From positions 1 through 64,000 of the forward strand of contig QRDG01000821.1 in NCBI GenBank assembly GCA_012064385.1: a stretch of DNA of 64,000 nucleotides. Direction: 5' to 3'. This DNA comes from Puccinellia tenuiflora (Eukaryota > Streptophyta > Magnoliopsida > Poales > Poaceae). The notes beneath the pieces were generated by a model. The model did no database searches. It was not told the DNA's origin and saw only the letters and a list, made by a program, of their open reading frames with translations. Made by a program: the position numbers and the translations under genes. Positions 46,684-58,157 of this stretch are shown here, in pieces (within the stretch, counting starts at the first letter, position 1; each line of letters opens with the position of its first letter).

Positions 46684-49628
46684 TTGGAGTGACCTTGCTC
46701 CAAAATTCGTGCAAATTCGGTATGGGCATGGCATGAAACACGAGAGAGTAGCTGACCCAGACTTGTTGCACCACCTTGGCCGCTCGTCGTCTCGCAGTCG
46801 CCGTCGCCATCGTAGTCGTAGTCGTGGTCTTCGTGTGACGCTAGCTGGATGTTCGACCGGCCGTGAGAACGTGGGCACTGGCTTAGCTGCGTTCACGCCC
46901 ATGTCCAAATGTTCTTTTTTAAATTTGGAGCACCGCGTCCATGTGTCGATGTGGATGGCCGGCCGGTAGCTCGATCGGCTACAACTTTTGCCCGGTGCCG
47001 GTCTCCGCGTCGCGTCCTTTCCGTCTCCCAAGGGAGGCGCTCTCGCCGCCGTCGGCGTCCCTGTTGAGCTACATGGTTCTGCACATATTTTGCTGCTGTG
47101 TAGCTCCGTCCGTTATGACATGGCCGGACTCCAATTCGTCGCCAATTCTAAGATTTCTATTTACGGTAGTAGTTTCAGAAAATCAATGGCCATGTCTCGA
47201 TGGAGCGGAGCCTTAGCTGGGAAGTACATAGCGACTGTGCTGAGTGAGGATGACCTGCCGGCGGCCGGTGGCGATAAACCAAAAGAGGAAAACAACGGCT
47301 TGGGAAGAAGACGGTGCAGGGGACGGACGATGCCAACTAAGGTATCCCATTCACCTCCCACGGGATCGCCATCCATCGGCGACTTAGCCGCTCTATCTCT
47401 TGCCGACCATGTCGAGCAACACTCCAAAATAAGATTGGCGTGTCATCTTCAAGACTTCAACCAACAGCACACAACACATGTGTTACAGTTCCATGTATGA
47501 GATCCATTTGTACATATGTGTATGTAGATCTGACAACTAGGACAGCCAACTTCTACGGTAATTTTGATTGTACTATGCCAAATAATCGGGTCGGGATCAG
47601 TTTGCACTTAGGTCCTGAGCTCAAAGGTACAGTTAAATTTCTCTAGGCCCAACCATATCTTTAATTTCGTCGACATAAAATAATCGCAAAAGCTTTTTGT
47701 CTCGTTGGATTTACAATTGTCAAAACAAAATTATACACATGTGCACCCGGAATTGTAGTATCTATATACTAGCTAGCTAACGTTGCAATCTTTTTAAATT
47801 CAAGGTGAATCCCGAGTTTTGCCGCCCACTAAAATCTCAAAATCAATGAAGTAGCCTGACAAATTTACTAATATTACTGCAGCGGTAACAAAATTCAAGG
47901 CGAATTCCGAGTTTTGCCGCCCACGAAAATAATTGGCAGTAAAGCAAAGCATACGCCGAAAACCGGCTTTGCTAGCGATTCCTTCCCTGTGTGGCCCTCA
48001 TGAAGCTTTGAATCTCTTTTATTTGGTGTCTTGGGAGAGAAGCAAATAAGCTAGTTATAGTGCACAGCTATGATCATGCACATTTCTTTCCTAGTTTTTT
48101 AATGCTGTCATGAGGATTCCAGCTATGGCCAGGAAAGGTATATCTTGTGCATACATGCTTTGTGCCCCATCCCATTGTAAATATTCTCTTTCATGTAATT
48201 AATCATTTTTTCTTGTAGTGCTGATTAATTCATCCTTGGTATATGTGTAGCATATTGGGGAATTTAGTTTTCACTTCTCCCCTCTGTTTGCTTTGCTGAA
48301 TAATTAACACTATATGTATAGCCGGCCAGACCTCTAAATTGTTCCAGACCTAGCTAGCTATGAAAATTTTCTATTAATTTATTATTGGCTTTTGTTCAGT
48401 TTATTAAGCATTATATGGCACTCGCTGACATGGATCCCAGATGCATCAAGGAAGCTACCTCAGGCACAAACATGCATTATCCAAGTAAACGCTTCAGACT
48501 GAAGCTGGCCACCTAAAGTGTTTCTGTGCACAAATAATTAGCAATAGAATCGAATAATTCTTACATCAACAAAGGGTACTATTTAGCCTCCTATATACAT
48601 TCATCATACTTTACTAAGTCATTAAGAGTGCTACTAGTTACACATAGGAGTATGCATGAGAAGCTACTGGATTGACTTTCAGATGATCCTACGTACCCTA
48701 CTTAGGCCACAACTACACATGCAACTAAACAAGGAGATTCTTGGTGACGCATGCGTCATCTGATCTCTTCGACATCTAATCATATGCACGAGTCCACCTC
48801 AGCTGTCTGTACTTGTATTTGCAAAGCTGATGCGAATGCCTGATCACACCTGCCGGCTGCTTTAACCTGTACTAACAACATACAATGGGCAAATCATGAA
48901 AGCTGTGTTCATACTAACTTGGAATTCCGGTGCTGATGCTCTGTCAGATCACAGCTAACTGGGCAAATTAACAATGCCTGGAGAATTAAGTTGATGAGGA
49001 GCTAGAAAAAAAGAAGTGGGGATTTCCTGAAGATAGGATATCAAAAGGGGCCAGCCATAGTGGCAAGCTGATGAGGCCGTGATGGTGCAGATGATGCCCT
49101 CTGGGAAAAAGCGACCTTGGTCATGCCTCGCCGGTCAAGCAGTTCAGAACAAGCTAGGCCCTACGATTGCATATAAAGCAGTTATGGTCTTCGCGTGGCA
49201 CCACAACGCGTTCACATCAGAACTGGAGAATGGCTTTGGCCGCGTGTCATCTGTCCTGAGAGTGAGACCACTAGTCTAGAGTCTTGACAGTGCAACTAGC
49301 AGTGCTCTGGTCCTAGATACTGAGCTAATGATCCAAAGCTAATCATGCATGCAGTGCAAAGTACAGTACAAAGATAGCACTTGTTTCATTGTAGGGGCTG
49401 GCGTGTCCTTAGTTAGTGGAGACATTATATAGTTAGGAACATCTGACAGGGAAGCTAGCTGGACTTATTCACTGGTGCTTAGTGAAGTTTCCTCTGTTGG
49501 ATACAGGTTCAGTTAGAATACACAATGTCGACTGAAATTGGGGATCCGAGTGGGTTGGGACGAGCCGGGCTGACCCACGCCGACCCATCTTTGTACTTCT
49601 GCTTGACCATTAATACGAGTGATAATTA
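46684..49628. other. Intergenic region, weak ORFs only
   Basis: An ORF at 46988-47500 (170 codons) has no domain, no obvious start context and low-complexity charged tail, so I do not call a gene. A 40-base unit (AAATTCAAGGTGAATCCCGA…) at 47796 recurs with few mismatches at 47891. No RNA gene seen. Confidence 0.4.
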
Positions 49629-49885
49629 GGGCCCCTTTGATTCATAGGATAGAAAAAGTGTAGTAATAGGAAATCTATAAGTTTGGGATGCCATCTCTTT
49701 GATTGTGGTGATTTTTCTTATGAGGTCTAACCTAATGTTATTTTTCTATAAATTTACACTGGATGATTCCTATGGAATTATTTCCTATAGGATATGGTAC
49801 TATAAATCAAACGCATTCTGAAAAAAAAATCGTAGAATTTCAATCTTACACAAATCATTTAAAAATCCTATGAATCAAAGGAGTG
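49629..49885. mobile_element. MITE, probably PIF/Harbinger-like
   Basis: About 257 bp with inverted ends CCTTTGATTCATAGGAT near 49635 and its complement ATCCTATGAATCAAAGG at 49865-49881. The interior is AT-rich without an ORF. Exact ends and the duplication are unclear, so the superfamily is tentative (hAT is possible). Confidence 0.65.
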
Positions 49886-51997
49886 GTGAGAAATTGAACC
49901 ATGGGAGAAGTGTGATGGTCGATGGATCAGACCACTCCTACTGAAAACATTGTTGCATGGAATTAATGACGAGGCTTGTCGTGTAGTGTGCATAAACTTG
50001 TTGTGATGTACTAACCATGAAGCAATATTTTAAGTTTTATTATCTTTGAACCTCCAACTGAAGTAAAGCACTGTCATTGGTCAAGGAATTCCAAGTAGTT
50101 GAGCACCAACCCCTGCCTTGAGAGTGATAAGATGGTGACTCCTGCTATTGACCGAAGCACTCGACTGACTCAAGTTCTCAGGATATTTGGTGGCTGAGAA
50201 GTACATTTGTCTCCCAGTGGCCAGTGGGAGCAGAGCTTCTCTTGTTTTCAGAGAGAGACAAGCAGGAAAAAGTGAAACTTAGCTTGGAAAAAGGTTGGAA
50301 TTAAAGCCAAAGCAAGTGCAGCACTCCAGCTATAGCTTGATGTCACTGCAGGGCCAGGGCCTCTTCCCTATATAGCAATAGCATGGGCTCGGTGGTGTTC
50401 CCTTTGTGTCTAATCCAGGAACAGTCTCGCTCTTTGTCGATTAATTACTAAGCACATGTTTAGATCCTTGCTTATTTTGGAGTTGATTGATCAAACCTTG
50501 ATGCTAGTGACCTCATTGTAACGGCACCGTGCCCGAATCTCCAGGAAAAACTGTTAAACGGGCCGATCGGTTGATGCACGTGGACATATATGTGCAGCTA
50601 GTAGTCAAGATCCCAGATGTCTCTGTAGATGCATTCCCGCGTTATTATTTTTGTGTACATGTTCGATGAACTAGTCTGTCGGTAGAACAAGTTTCAACAT
50701 TCAGGTGGTAGGCTGGAAGAAATGACCGGAGTAGCTTTATATATACGCCTCAAAGTAGTATGAAAAGTTGATATCTGGATGCACCTGCATCATCTGTATC
50801 GATTTTACACGTACATACAATCTACTTAAAGCATACTGTAATGTAATAGTACTACTGTATGGTTAGCTGCCTGCTAGTTTCAGAATCATTCTGACTAGGA
50901 TTCACATGTACTTCCACCCTGACAGTGATAGGAGCAACTGCTTGTCATATATGGCGCTTTACAGTTAACTAGTACTCCTGCTTCAAATTAATAACAAGTC
51001 CAAGATTTGCCAGTCTAATTTCAGACCGAATCAGTTCTCGATGATTACCCTAGTTGCGTTGTCCTGATGCGATTTGCACTCGCAGCTTGGTCCCTTCCAT
51101 GAACTTTCAGATGTTTCGGTTCAGTACAGCAAGCAAACAAACACACATACAAAAACACGTTTTTGTTTTTGTCTTTGCAGGCGACTTGCGATTGATTCGT
51201 CAACAAAACACTAGGCATTACCGCATTGGCACTTCACGTTTGGCTTTGGGGGCGTAGAAGAGGCAAGCACGAGAGGATTCGATGTGCATAATGCATGTCA
51301 ATTCAGAATCCACATACGTGTGCAAAGGTCTCAAATTCCATCGCCGATCTAACTCTTGTTTATGTTCCATGTCACTGGAATCCTGCATCTTTACATACCT
51401 GTCGAAAAACACACACACACACACACCCTCTCTTGTCCAGTGAGAAACTGTAAATGTGCATTTCGGCTGAAAGTTGTTACCTCGCACGCCGGTAAAAAAA
51501 AAAGTTGCCACACACTTGAGCGACACGAGTATGAACACGAGCCGTAGAAAAAAAAACAAAGTAAATCTTTTTTGGAGGTCAGGGAGCTTATCTGAACTCT
51601 GAAACCATTACGCGGTTGACGATAAATTAATCAGTAAACCACTAACTAAACCGACCGAACGGGGCAAGCGTATCTTGGTGACAGCGGAATGAATAAACCC
51701 ATAGAGAAAGCAAAAGCCGATATGAAAACAAAACTGCACTTTCCAGCCTCCTCCTCCTCCAGGATTCAGAAGAAGACGAGTTGCATCGTCATCACCAGCT
51801 GAGATGGATGCTCTGCACACGGCACAGACAGATCGACACGTTGGTTAATGGTGAACTAGCCCTCAAGGAAGAAAAAAAAGAGCGCGAAATGGTTTTGGCG
51901 GCGGCTTGGGGGCGCGACAAGCGCAGCCGGAGGTTTTGGAATTGCTTGTCTCGTACACCCTTCTCAACTCTCTGCTGCTTTTCGCCTTTGCCTGCTC
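49886..51997. other. Intergenic region upstream of the NAC gene
   Basis: It contains an (AC)9 microsatellite at about 51409-51426. I see no ORF with a domain and no RNA gene. The last kilobase is the probable NAC promoter. Confidence 0.4.
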
Positions 51998-52005
51998 TAT
52001 ATAAA
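51998..52005 (+). promoter_or_regulatory. TATA box of the NAC gene
   Basis: TATATAAA, followed about 30 bases later by a CT-rich stretch typical of a plant transcription start. This predicts a leader of about 540 bases containing the upstream ORF. Confidence 0.65.
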
Positions 52006-52258
52006 CGCATCCCGACTCCTCACAGCTTCCTCCCCCAATTCAGCTAACACACACGAGCACCTCCTCTCTCCTCCACCTTCGTCTTCCTCGCGCCGCCAGA
52101 GCCTACAACACAGCTTCCAACAGTTTGCATTCCAAATTGACCTCCAGGCACTTGACCATTCACTCACCAAGTTCTTGAACAATCCTTACTAGCTATTAAT
52201 CCCCTAGCTCCCCGACAGTTAGCATTTCTGAGTTTCTCGAGCTCGTGGCCAGAGGATA

Positions 52259-52387
52259 ATGATCGTGAATCCTGGCAGCTGCTACATCGTGTTCATCAAC
52301 CCCTCGCCGCTGGACCTCCAGAAGCTCAACAAGAGCTTCTACTTCTGGATCTTCCAAATCTTCAACAGATACTGCCTCTCCACCTGA
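52259..52387 (+). CDS. Upstream ORF (42 codons) in the NAC leader
   Basis: The ORF starts MIVNPGSCYIVFINPSP and ends with an aromatic, hydrophobic tail SFYFWIFQIFNRYCLST. By eye it holds the only AUG between the predicted transcription start and the NAC start codon. The start context has A at -3. The stop lies 187 bases before the main AUG, so reinitiation is possible. Peptide uORFs with special C-terminal residues are known to stall ribosomes in several plant regulatory genes, including some NAC genes. Whether this peptide is conserved is not known to me. It could also be chance. Confidence 0.6.
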   Translation: MIVNPGSCYIVFINPSPLDLQKLNKSFYFWIFQIFNRYCLST

Positions 52388-52574
52388 CTCCTGCCTCCTC
52401 CTTCTAACCGAAGTCCTGCCGGAAATATTTGTGATCGGCAGTTGACGCTACATACATATATAGTTGAAATTAGTGACAGCACAACATAGTAGCATCTGCT
52501 CCTCCTGGGTTACTGTTGGATCGAACTGCGACTGCCGAAAATATTTCAATTTGGCCGCGAGTTTCAGACAAGTA

Positions 52575-54257
52575 ATGGCCGGGACCATGACTCTGCCGCC
52601 GGGCTTCCGCTTCCACCCCACCGACGACGAGCTCGTTGGATACTACCTCAAGAGAAGGGTGGATAACCTGAAGATCGAGCTGGAGGTCATCCCCGTCATC
52701 GACCTCTACAAATTCGAGCCGTGGGAGTTGCCAGGTAAATACGTCTGATCGAATTCTGCATTTCAACATTTCTGTTATTTTTCTACTCGTTCTTGCTGTG
52801 ATAGTCAAGTATGCGAAAACTACTGTCTGATGCATGATAGTTGAATCTTAGCAATGTCAGACAGCATATGGTTTACAGTTTCTTAGAGATTAATTTGACA
52901 TCCTAAATTAGTATTCAAAAGAAAGAATTTGCCATCCTCATATTGCTAGTCAGCATATATGAAAAGGGGCTCTTTCTGCAAGAGGCATCGCCCTGCCTTA
53001 TTCTCCCTGCCTTAGGGTAGGCCGGTTGCAGATGAGTCATGCTACCGCCTTTTTAGAAAAGAAACTTGTTCTCCAAACCAGAGCCAAGATTTTAAAAAGC
53101 CATCATCTCATTCCCGCTCACTTTTAGCATATTCTCCACAGCTAATTACAGCAATCAGTGCACAGTTAATTTTTATCGTAACCTTCTGTGTGATCAAATT
53201 ACTAAACTAGTTTTTATTTGTGTGATCAAATGTTTCATCTTGGCATACAGTGATCAATGTGAACGAGAATAGTACTGGCTAACATTCAGAGTTGCTGTTT
53301 TTCTTTCTTCAGAGAAGTCGTTCCTGCCGAAGCGAGATCTGGAGTGGTTCTTCTTCGTGCCGCGGGACCGCAAGTACCCGAACGGGTCGCGCACCAACCG
53401 GGCCACCACGACGGGGTACTGGAAAGCCACCGGAAAGGACCGCAAGGTTTCGTGCGACGGCGTGTGCGGCGTCAGGAAGACGCTGGTGTTCTACCGGGGC
53501 CGCGCCCCCGGCGGCGAGCGCACGGACTGGGTGATGCACGAGTACCGCCTCTGCCAGGACCTACTCCACGGCGCCTCCAACTTCATCGGTGCCTACGCTC
53601 TGTGCCGCGTCAGCAAGCGCACCGAGGCCGGCCTCCTCAACGGCGGCGACGCGTCGGCCTTGGGGAAGACCGCGAAAGGCCAGCAGCAGCAGATGAGGAA
53701 GGTGGGGAGCAGCTCCTCCCTGGTCACCTCCGATCACCAGCACAGCCCCTTCACGCCCAGCCCTCCGCGCCTGGAGATCGTAGGCAACGCCTTCCAGCTT
53801 CAGAGCTCACCTTCTCCTCTGTTCGGCGGGGAGGTAGTGTCCGACGTGGCCGCGCCTGACCTGGGCTTCCCCCAGCACGACGCCGCCACGTTCTTCATCG
53901 GCGGCGACCTCGCCGGTGCAGGCGAGTCCCCTTTCTTCGGCGACATGGGTATGATCCCGGAGCACGAGCTCAGATGGGACACATTGCCGCCCTACGCTAA
54001 CACCCTCTCCACCACCGCCGCCGCCCCCACCGGTACGGCCACTTGCTCTGCTTCACAAGCTCGATCAATTACTGAACTGTTCCCCGTCGCCATTTGCACG
54101 AACTCGATCTGACCATTCTTTCTGTATCGCAGGCGCGGCGGAGCTCTGGAACCCGGCGGCACTACAGAACGGCGCTGCCCCGTTGCTGTGCAGGGACGCG
54201 AGCGACGACCTGGCGGCGTGGTTCTCTTCGCTGGACGAAAACATGGTGGTCTACTGA
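52575..54257 (+). CDS. NAC-domain transcription factor
   Basis: Three exons: 52575-52734, 53313-54032 and 54133-54257; 334 residues; both introns phase 1, the first at the usual NAC position after the WELP motif. The N-terminal NAC domain has all subdomains: LPPGFRFHPTDDELVGYYL (A), VIDLYKFEPWELP (B), RDRKYPNGSRTNRATTTGYWKATGKDR (C, positions about 53367-53447), VFYRGRAPGGERTDWVMHEYRL (D) and NFIGAYALCRV (E). NAC proteins bind CACG-core DNA as dimers in the nucleus. The C-terminal half is Ser/Pro-rich and ends in an acidic-aromatic LAAWFSSLDENMVVY, a likely activation segment. It resembles the Arabidopsis ANAC071/096/011 type by memory. The frame is open upstream to 52464, but the MAGTM start aligns best with the family. 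Confidence 0.95.
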
Positions 54258-57200
54258 AGTTACAGAAGGTGGTAACCGAGGAAAATAATTCCAGAAACTC
54301 GATTGCTCTCGGCAATGGCGGTATATTTTCAGCCAGTGACCGTATATACGTAGTAGTTATGTAATACGTACACTACACGTATGTGTCTTGTAGTTTGCTA
54401 CGGAGTGACGGCCTATTTTAGCTCTGTCTTCTCTCGCCGTTGGCAGGCACGACGCTTCCATCTCTTTACTGTGTTTCAGTCTTTGTACGAGCCGCTGCTG
54501 CAAATAACGCAGTGATTATGTGTAAGAATTCCCATTTGCTATATATAATAGTACTAGCTGAATGCCTGTGCGTTGCCACGGTTCGTTAATGGATTTTATG
54601 GGCACACATGTCGCGCATGTAAATATAAGATGCACGTAAATATTTCTTTCTATAGAAAATACAATCACATCTATTTTTGCCGCAAGTAAAACCTTTATGA
54701 AACATTGATGTTTAAAATCAACAAAGTGTAACTTGTGTGAAACTACTGAAAACGACTCAAATCTGCTAAAAATCAGTTCCAGCCTGTAGCGACACATGAA
54801 GAAAAGGAATATCGACGACCATGATGCATCCCTCTTGTTTTGCTTCTATTTTTTTTTTTTTGAAAAGTTTGGAACCCCCACAAAAGTTTTCTTTTAAAAA
54901 AATGTTTACCCTTTTTCTTTTCTGAAAAACCCGTCGTTTGTTTCCTTCTCTTTTCTCAAAATAAACCAGGGAAAAAAATACCTTCATCCATTCACATACA
55001 CCCAATGCAAGATGATTTTGTAAACTAAAAGGAAGTGAATTTTCTGTACCACCAAAGTGGTGTCGTTATCCTCTTTCTCTCTTCCTTTTAACCACAACCT
55101 CTCTCTCCTCTATTCTTTGCTTTCCTCTATTCTTTGATTTTCCGTGCATCAAACTGAACGATAGCAACACACCAGCAGTTTTGCGTGTGTGCGGCCACAT
55201 CGACGTGCTTCGCGAGCTGGGCCACTGCGTATCATTAGGCTATGGCGTCCACGGGCAGCTGCTGCGTGGAGAAGCACGGCGATGCCCTCTTACCCACCGT
55301 CAGTGTCGGCCGTGACCCTGTCCATGGTGCTGCCGGGATGAGGAAGCAGGGAAATACGGGAGCACAGAGGGTCGCCGCCAATCAGAAATCGAGCGGTCGG
55401 CACCCGCAGATGAAGTACAGAGGAGTCAAGGCGAGCAGGCCACCAGCAGCCGGGACGAAGTGGACTTGCGGGACAGATCCTTCCACCAGCGGCAGGTACC
55501 TGGGAAGGAGGTGCGGTGGCCGCAGGTGGTGACCGGAGTGGGAGACGGGACCTGCTCCGGCTCTATAATTATGGGAAAATGATTCATGATCCAATATGAT
55601 TTGGGGGAAAAGTGGGACAGAATCATTACCGGACGAAGGAATCACGCTCAGAAGGATGAATCCTGGCCTCTTTGCTATGTTGGTTTGCTCTGTGTGCGTG
55701 TTGTCCTGGACTCCTCGACCGATACGGAGAAGCGCTCGGAGGGACCTAATTTTGGAGACCGATCCACCACTACGACGTACCAAACCATCACCACGGATCC
55801 CAATATTATAGTTTAGACTACTATATAACCTTGTTTAAAAAATTGAGGATACACTATCTCTGCGTGTCTGCATTCGATTAGGATTGTTACAATGTAATGT
55901 GACCCTTATATGCGATGAAATTTCTCAGCTTGTTTAGTAGAATTTTCTGTAGAGAACTGAAAAGAACGATACTGCTCTCTTGTTTAAAATTTCTGGCGGG
56001 AACGATTCAAGTACTAGTTCGAAAATGGCTTGCAAGGGAAAATGCATGAGCATGACGCGTCTGACCATGACAGCAACTTAAGATGGCAGCAAGTCTGATG
56101 AAAGGGCAGTGAGCAACTGAAGGAGGAAAAAAAAGAGAAGAGGCATAATTGACAGGGCACATATGCTCGTGCGGGACAAGAAAATGTGGTCACCGTCATT
56201 CCAAGAATCAATCTCTAGTAAGACTAGCCGAGACCAAAAGAGGAGAGGACGGTACACTGCATTTTTCGCACAGAATTTAATTGCATCGTGCTCTTTTAGC
56301 AATACCTTCCTTTATTCTCTGCCTTTTTGCATTATAATTAGTGTGCATTTTCTCGTCCCGCATTTAGGGTTTTGTTGATTTGCGGGACTCTGAAAATGTA
56401 CGAATAAGAAAAACACTTAAATATAATAGGAATGGATGTGCAAAACAGAGCATTGAAAAAACACAAGAATTTGTGAACTTGCGCTTCTAGTTCACACGCA
56501 TAGAAAAACACAAGAGTACTAATAAAAAGTCAAACCAAAGTCAAACAAAATGAACTTTACAATTAGGATGTTATTATGTTACTAAAGACCCTAGTCTCGT
56601 AGTTTGTGGTTAGGAATTCTAAAAGGAGATTCAATTGGATTGTAAAATTTCTATGTTTTTCCTTTGATCTATGATAAAAGGAAATGTTCCAACTCCTTTC
56701 CTTTGCTCAATTCTTTTGAACAAAACAGATGAATATTGTCATCAAAGAAAAAATTCATATTCTCTATTTTCACTATGAACCAACACTCCAACAGAGGCTT
56801 ACTATGGAAAAGTACACCATCCCTGACCAGTTTATTGTGAAAACAAAACTCAAAAGACGTGAAAATTGTTGTCATGGTGTTTCTTGACATTTCTTGGGTG
56901 TGTTATAACAGGGCTAAAGTCTTGGCGTCAAACAGAAATTATATGCTAGTGCTACCTCCGTTCCTCAAAACAGGACATATATTTTTTCTGAAAAGTCAAA
57001 CAATATTAACTTGACCAAACTTGTAGAAAAACTATTGACAACTATAATTCTATGTAGATATAATATGAAAATATATTTTATTATGCATTTAATGATATTG
57101 ATTTGATATAATTGATGTTAATGTATTTTTATAAACTTGGTCAATCTTTACATTGTTTGATTTTGAATGAGTAATTTCAGAGATGAAGCAGCAGCAAAGA

Positions 57201-58157
57201 AATTAAAAAAACTCTAAAAGGATCGATAAAGCGCGTGCCTTATTTTCTAAGCACTTTTATCTTATCATGGGACTTTCCCCTCTCTATATGACGCAGTGTT
57301 CGCCGGACCCACACATCTCAATCACTTTATTTCTTCTGACCATTTTTTTGTTCTTTTGCTAGTTCACCCGCCCCACACATCTCAATCACTCTATTTCTTC
57401 TGACTATTTTTTGTTCTTTGCTAGGCAAGTGAGTACAAACTACAGATATTTCGTCCATGAGGTATCTTTGCCCCTTTTTTGCTAGAAATGGTACAATTTT
57501 CATGTAATAGCTTCCCTATGAGTTAAAGTTTTTCAGACACATGGAAGTAATGCAACTTGACGGTTTTAGAGATGACACACATGGACAACAAGACAAAGGT
57601 TTTTTTTTTCCTGTTAAAGAACCAAGACAATAGTTAATGCAGGTTCCTAGAACAATTAGAGCATCGGATGTCAGAAGACACGCTCAAAAGCATCATCAGA
57701 TGTCAACGCCACCGTCCATCCAGAAAAAACTGACTCAAGGTTTAAATTGATTCAATTTTTTTTTTATGCAAATCACTACCAATTCATTCAATAAAAAAGG
57801 ATCACATGAGCAAACATGCTACAATCGGATGGAATCCAGATGGCTCTAGTTTATTTTCTCCCCAGCTAATCACAAGGAAGAGCCCCCCTTTCTCCACACT
57901 ATTATCCAGCCAGGTAGTGGAAAACGAAAAGGAGAAACTGTTCAGAGAACGTCACCTTAATTACAAGCTTCCTCCCAGAGGAACACAACCACTCAACGAT
58001 GCTCATGAAAACAAAGTCCCCTCTGCGTTTATCTTCCAGATCACAACAGCATCGTCGTTATCGACATTTGGGCGGAGATGGCACGATAAAACAGTGCATT
58101 TCAGTCCCACTCCTAGCAGTGCATCAGACATCCCAGTGGGCACTCATCAAGCTGGCC
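54258..58157. other. Intergenic region between NAC and BSK genes
   Basis: An ORF at 55242-55532 (96 codons, MASTGSCCVEKHGD…) shows no accepted domain. 56953-57167 is a decayed MITE. At 57308 and 57372 a 64-bp unit (CCCACACATCTCAATCAC…) is tandemly duplicated. Several A/T homopolymers occur. Nothing else is defined. Confidence 0.4.
56953..57167. mobile_element. Decayed Stowaway-like MITE
   Basis: It begins CTACCTCCGTTCCTCAAAACA, a degenerate MITE terminus. Inner arms AAGTCAAACAATATTAACTT and, near 57140, AACTTGGTCAATC…GTTTGATTTT are imperfect inverted copies. The right terminus is missing. Confidence 0.55.

Noticed and set aside
46988..47500. 170-codon plus-strand ORF
   Set aside because: No domain, no conserved motif and no splice partners; likely chance.
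54540..54640. Motif resembling the common grass transposon end TGCCTGTGCGTTGCCACGG
   Set aside because: No matching second end or target duplication could be found nearby.
55242..55532. 96-codon ORF with KYRGVK, faintly like an AP2/ERF start
   Set aside because: The next residues do not fit the AP2 fold and no continuing exon is visible.
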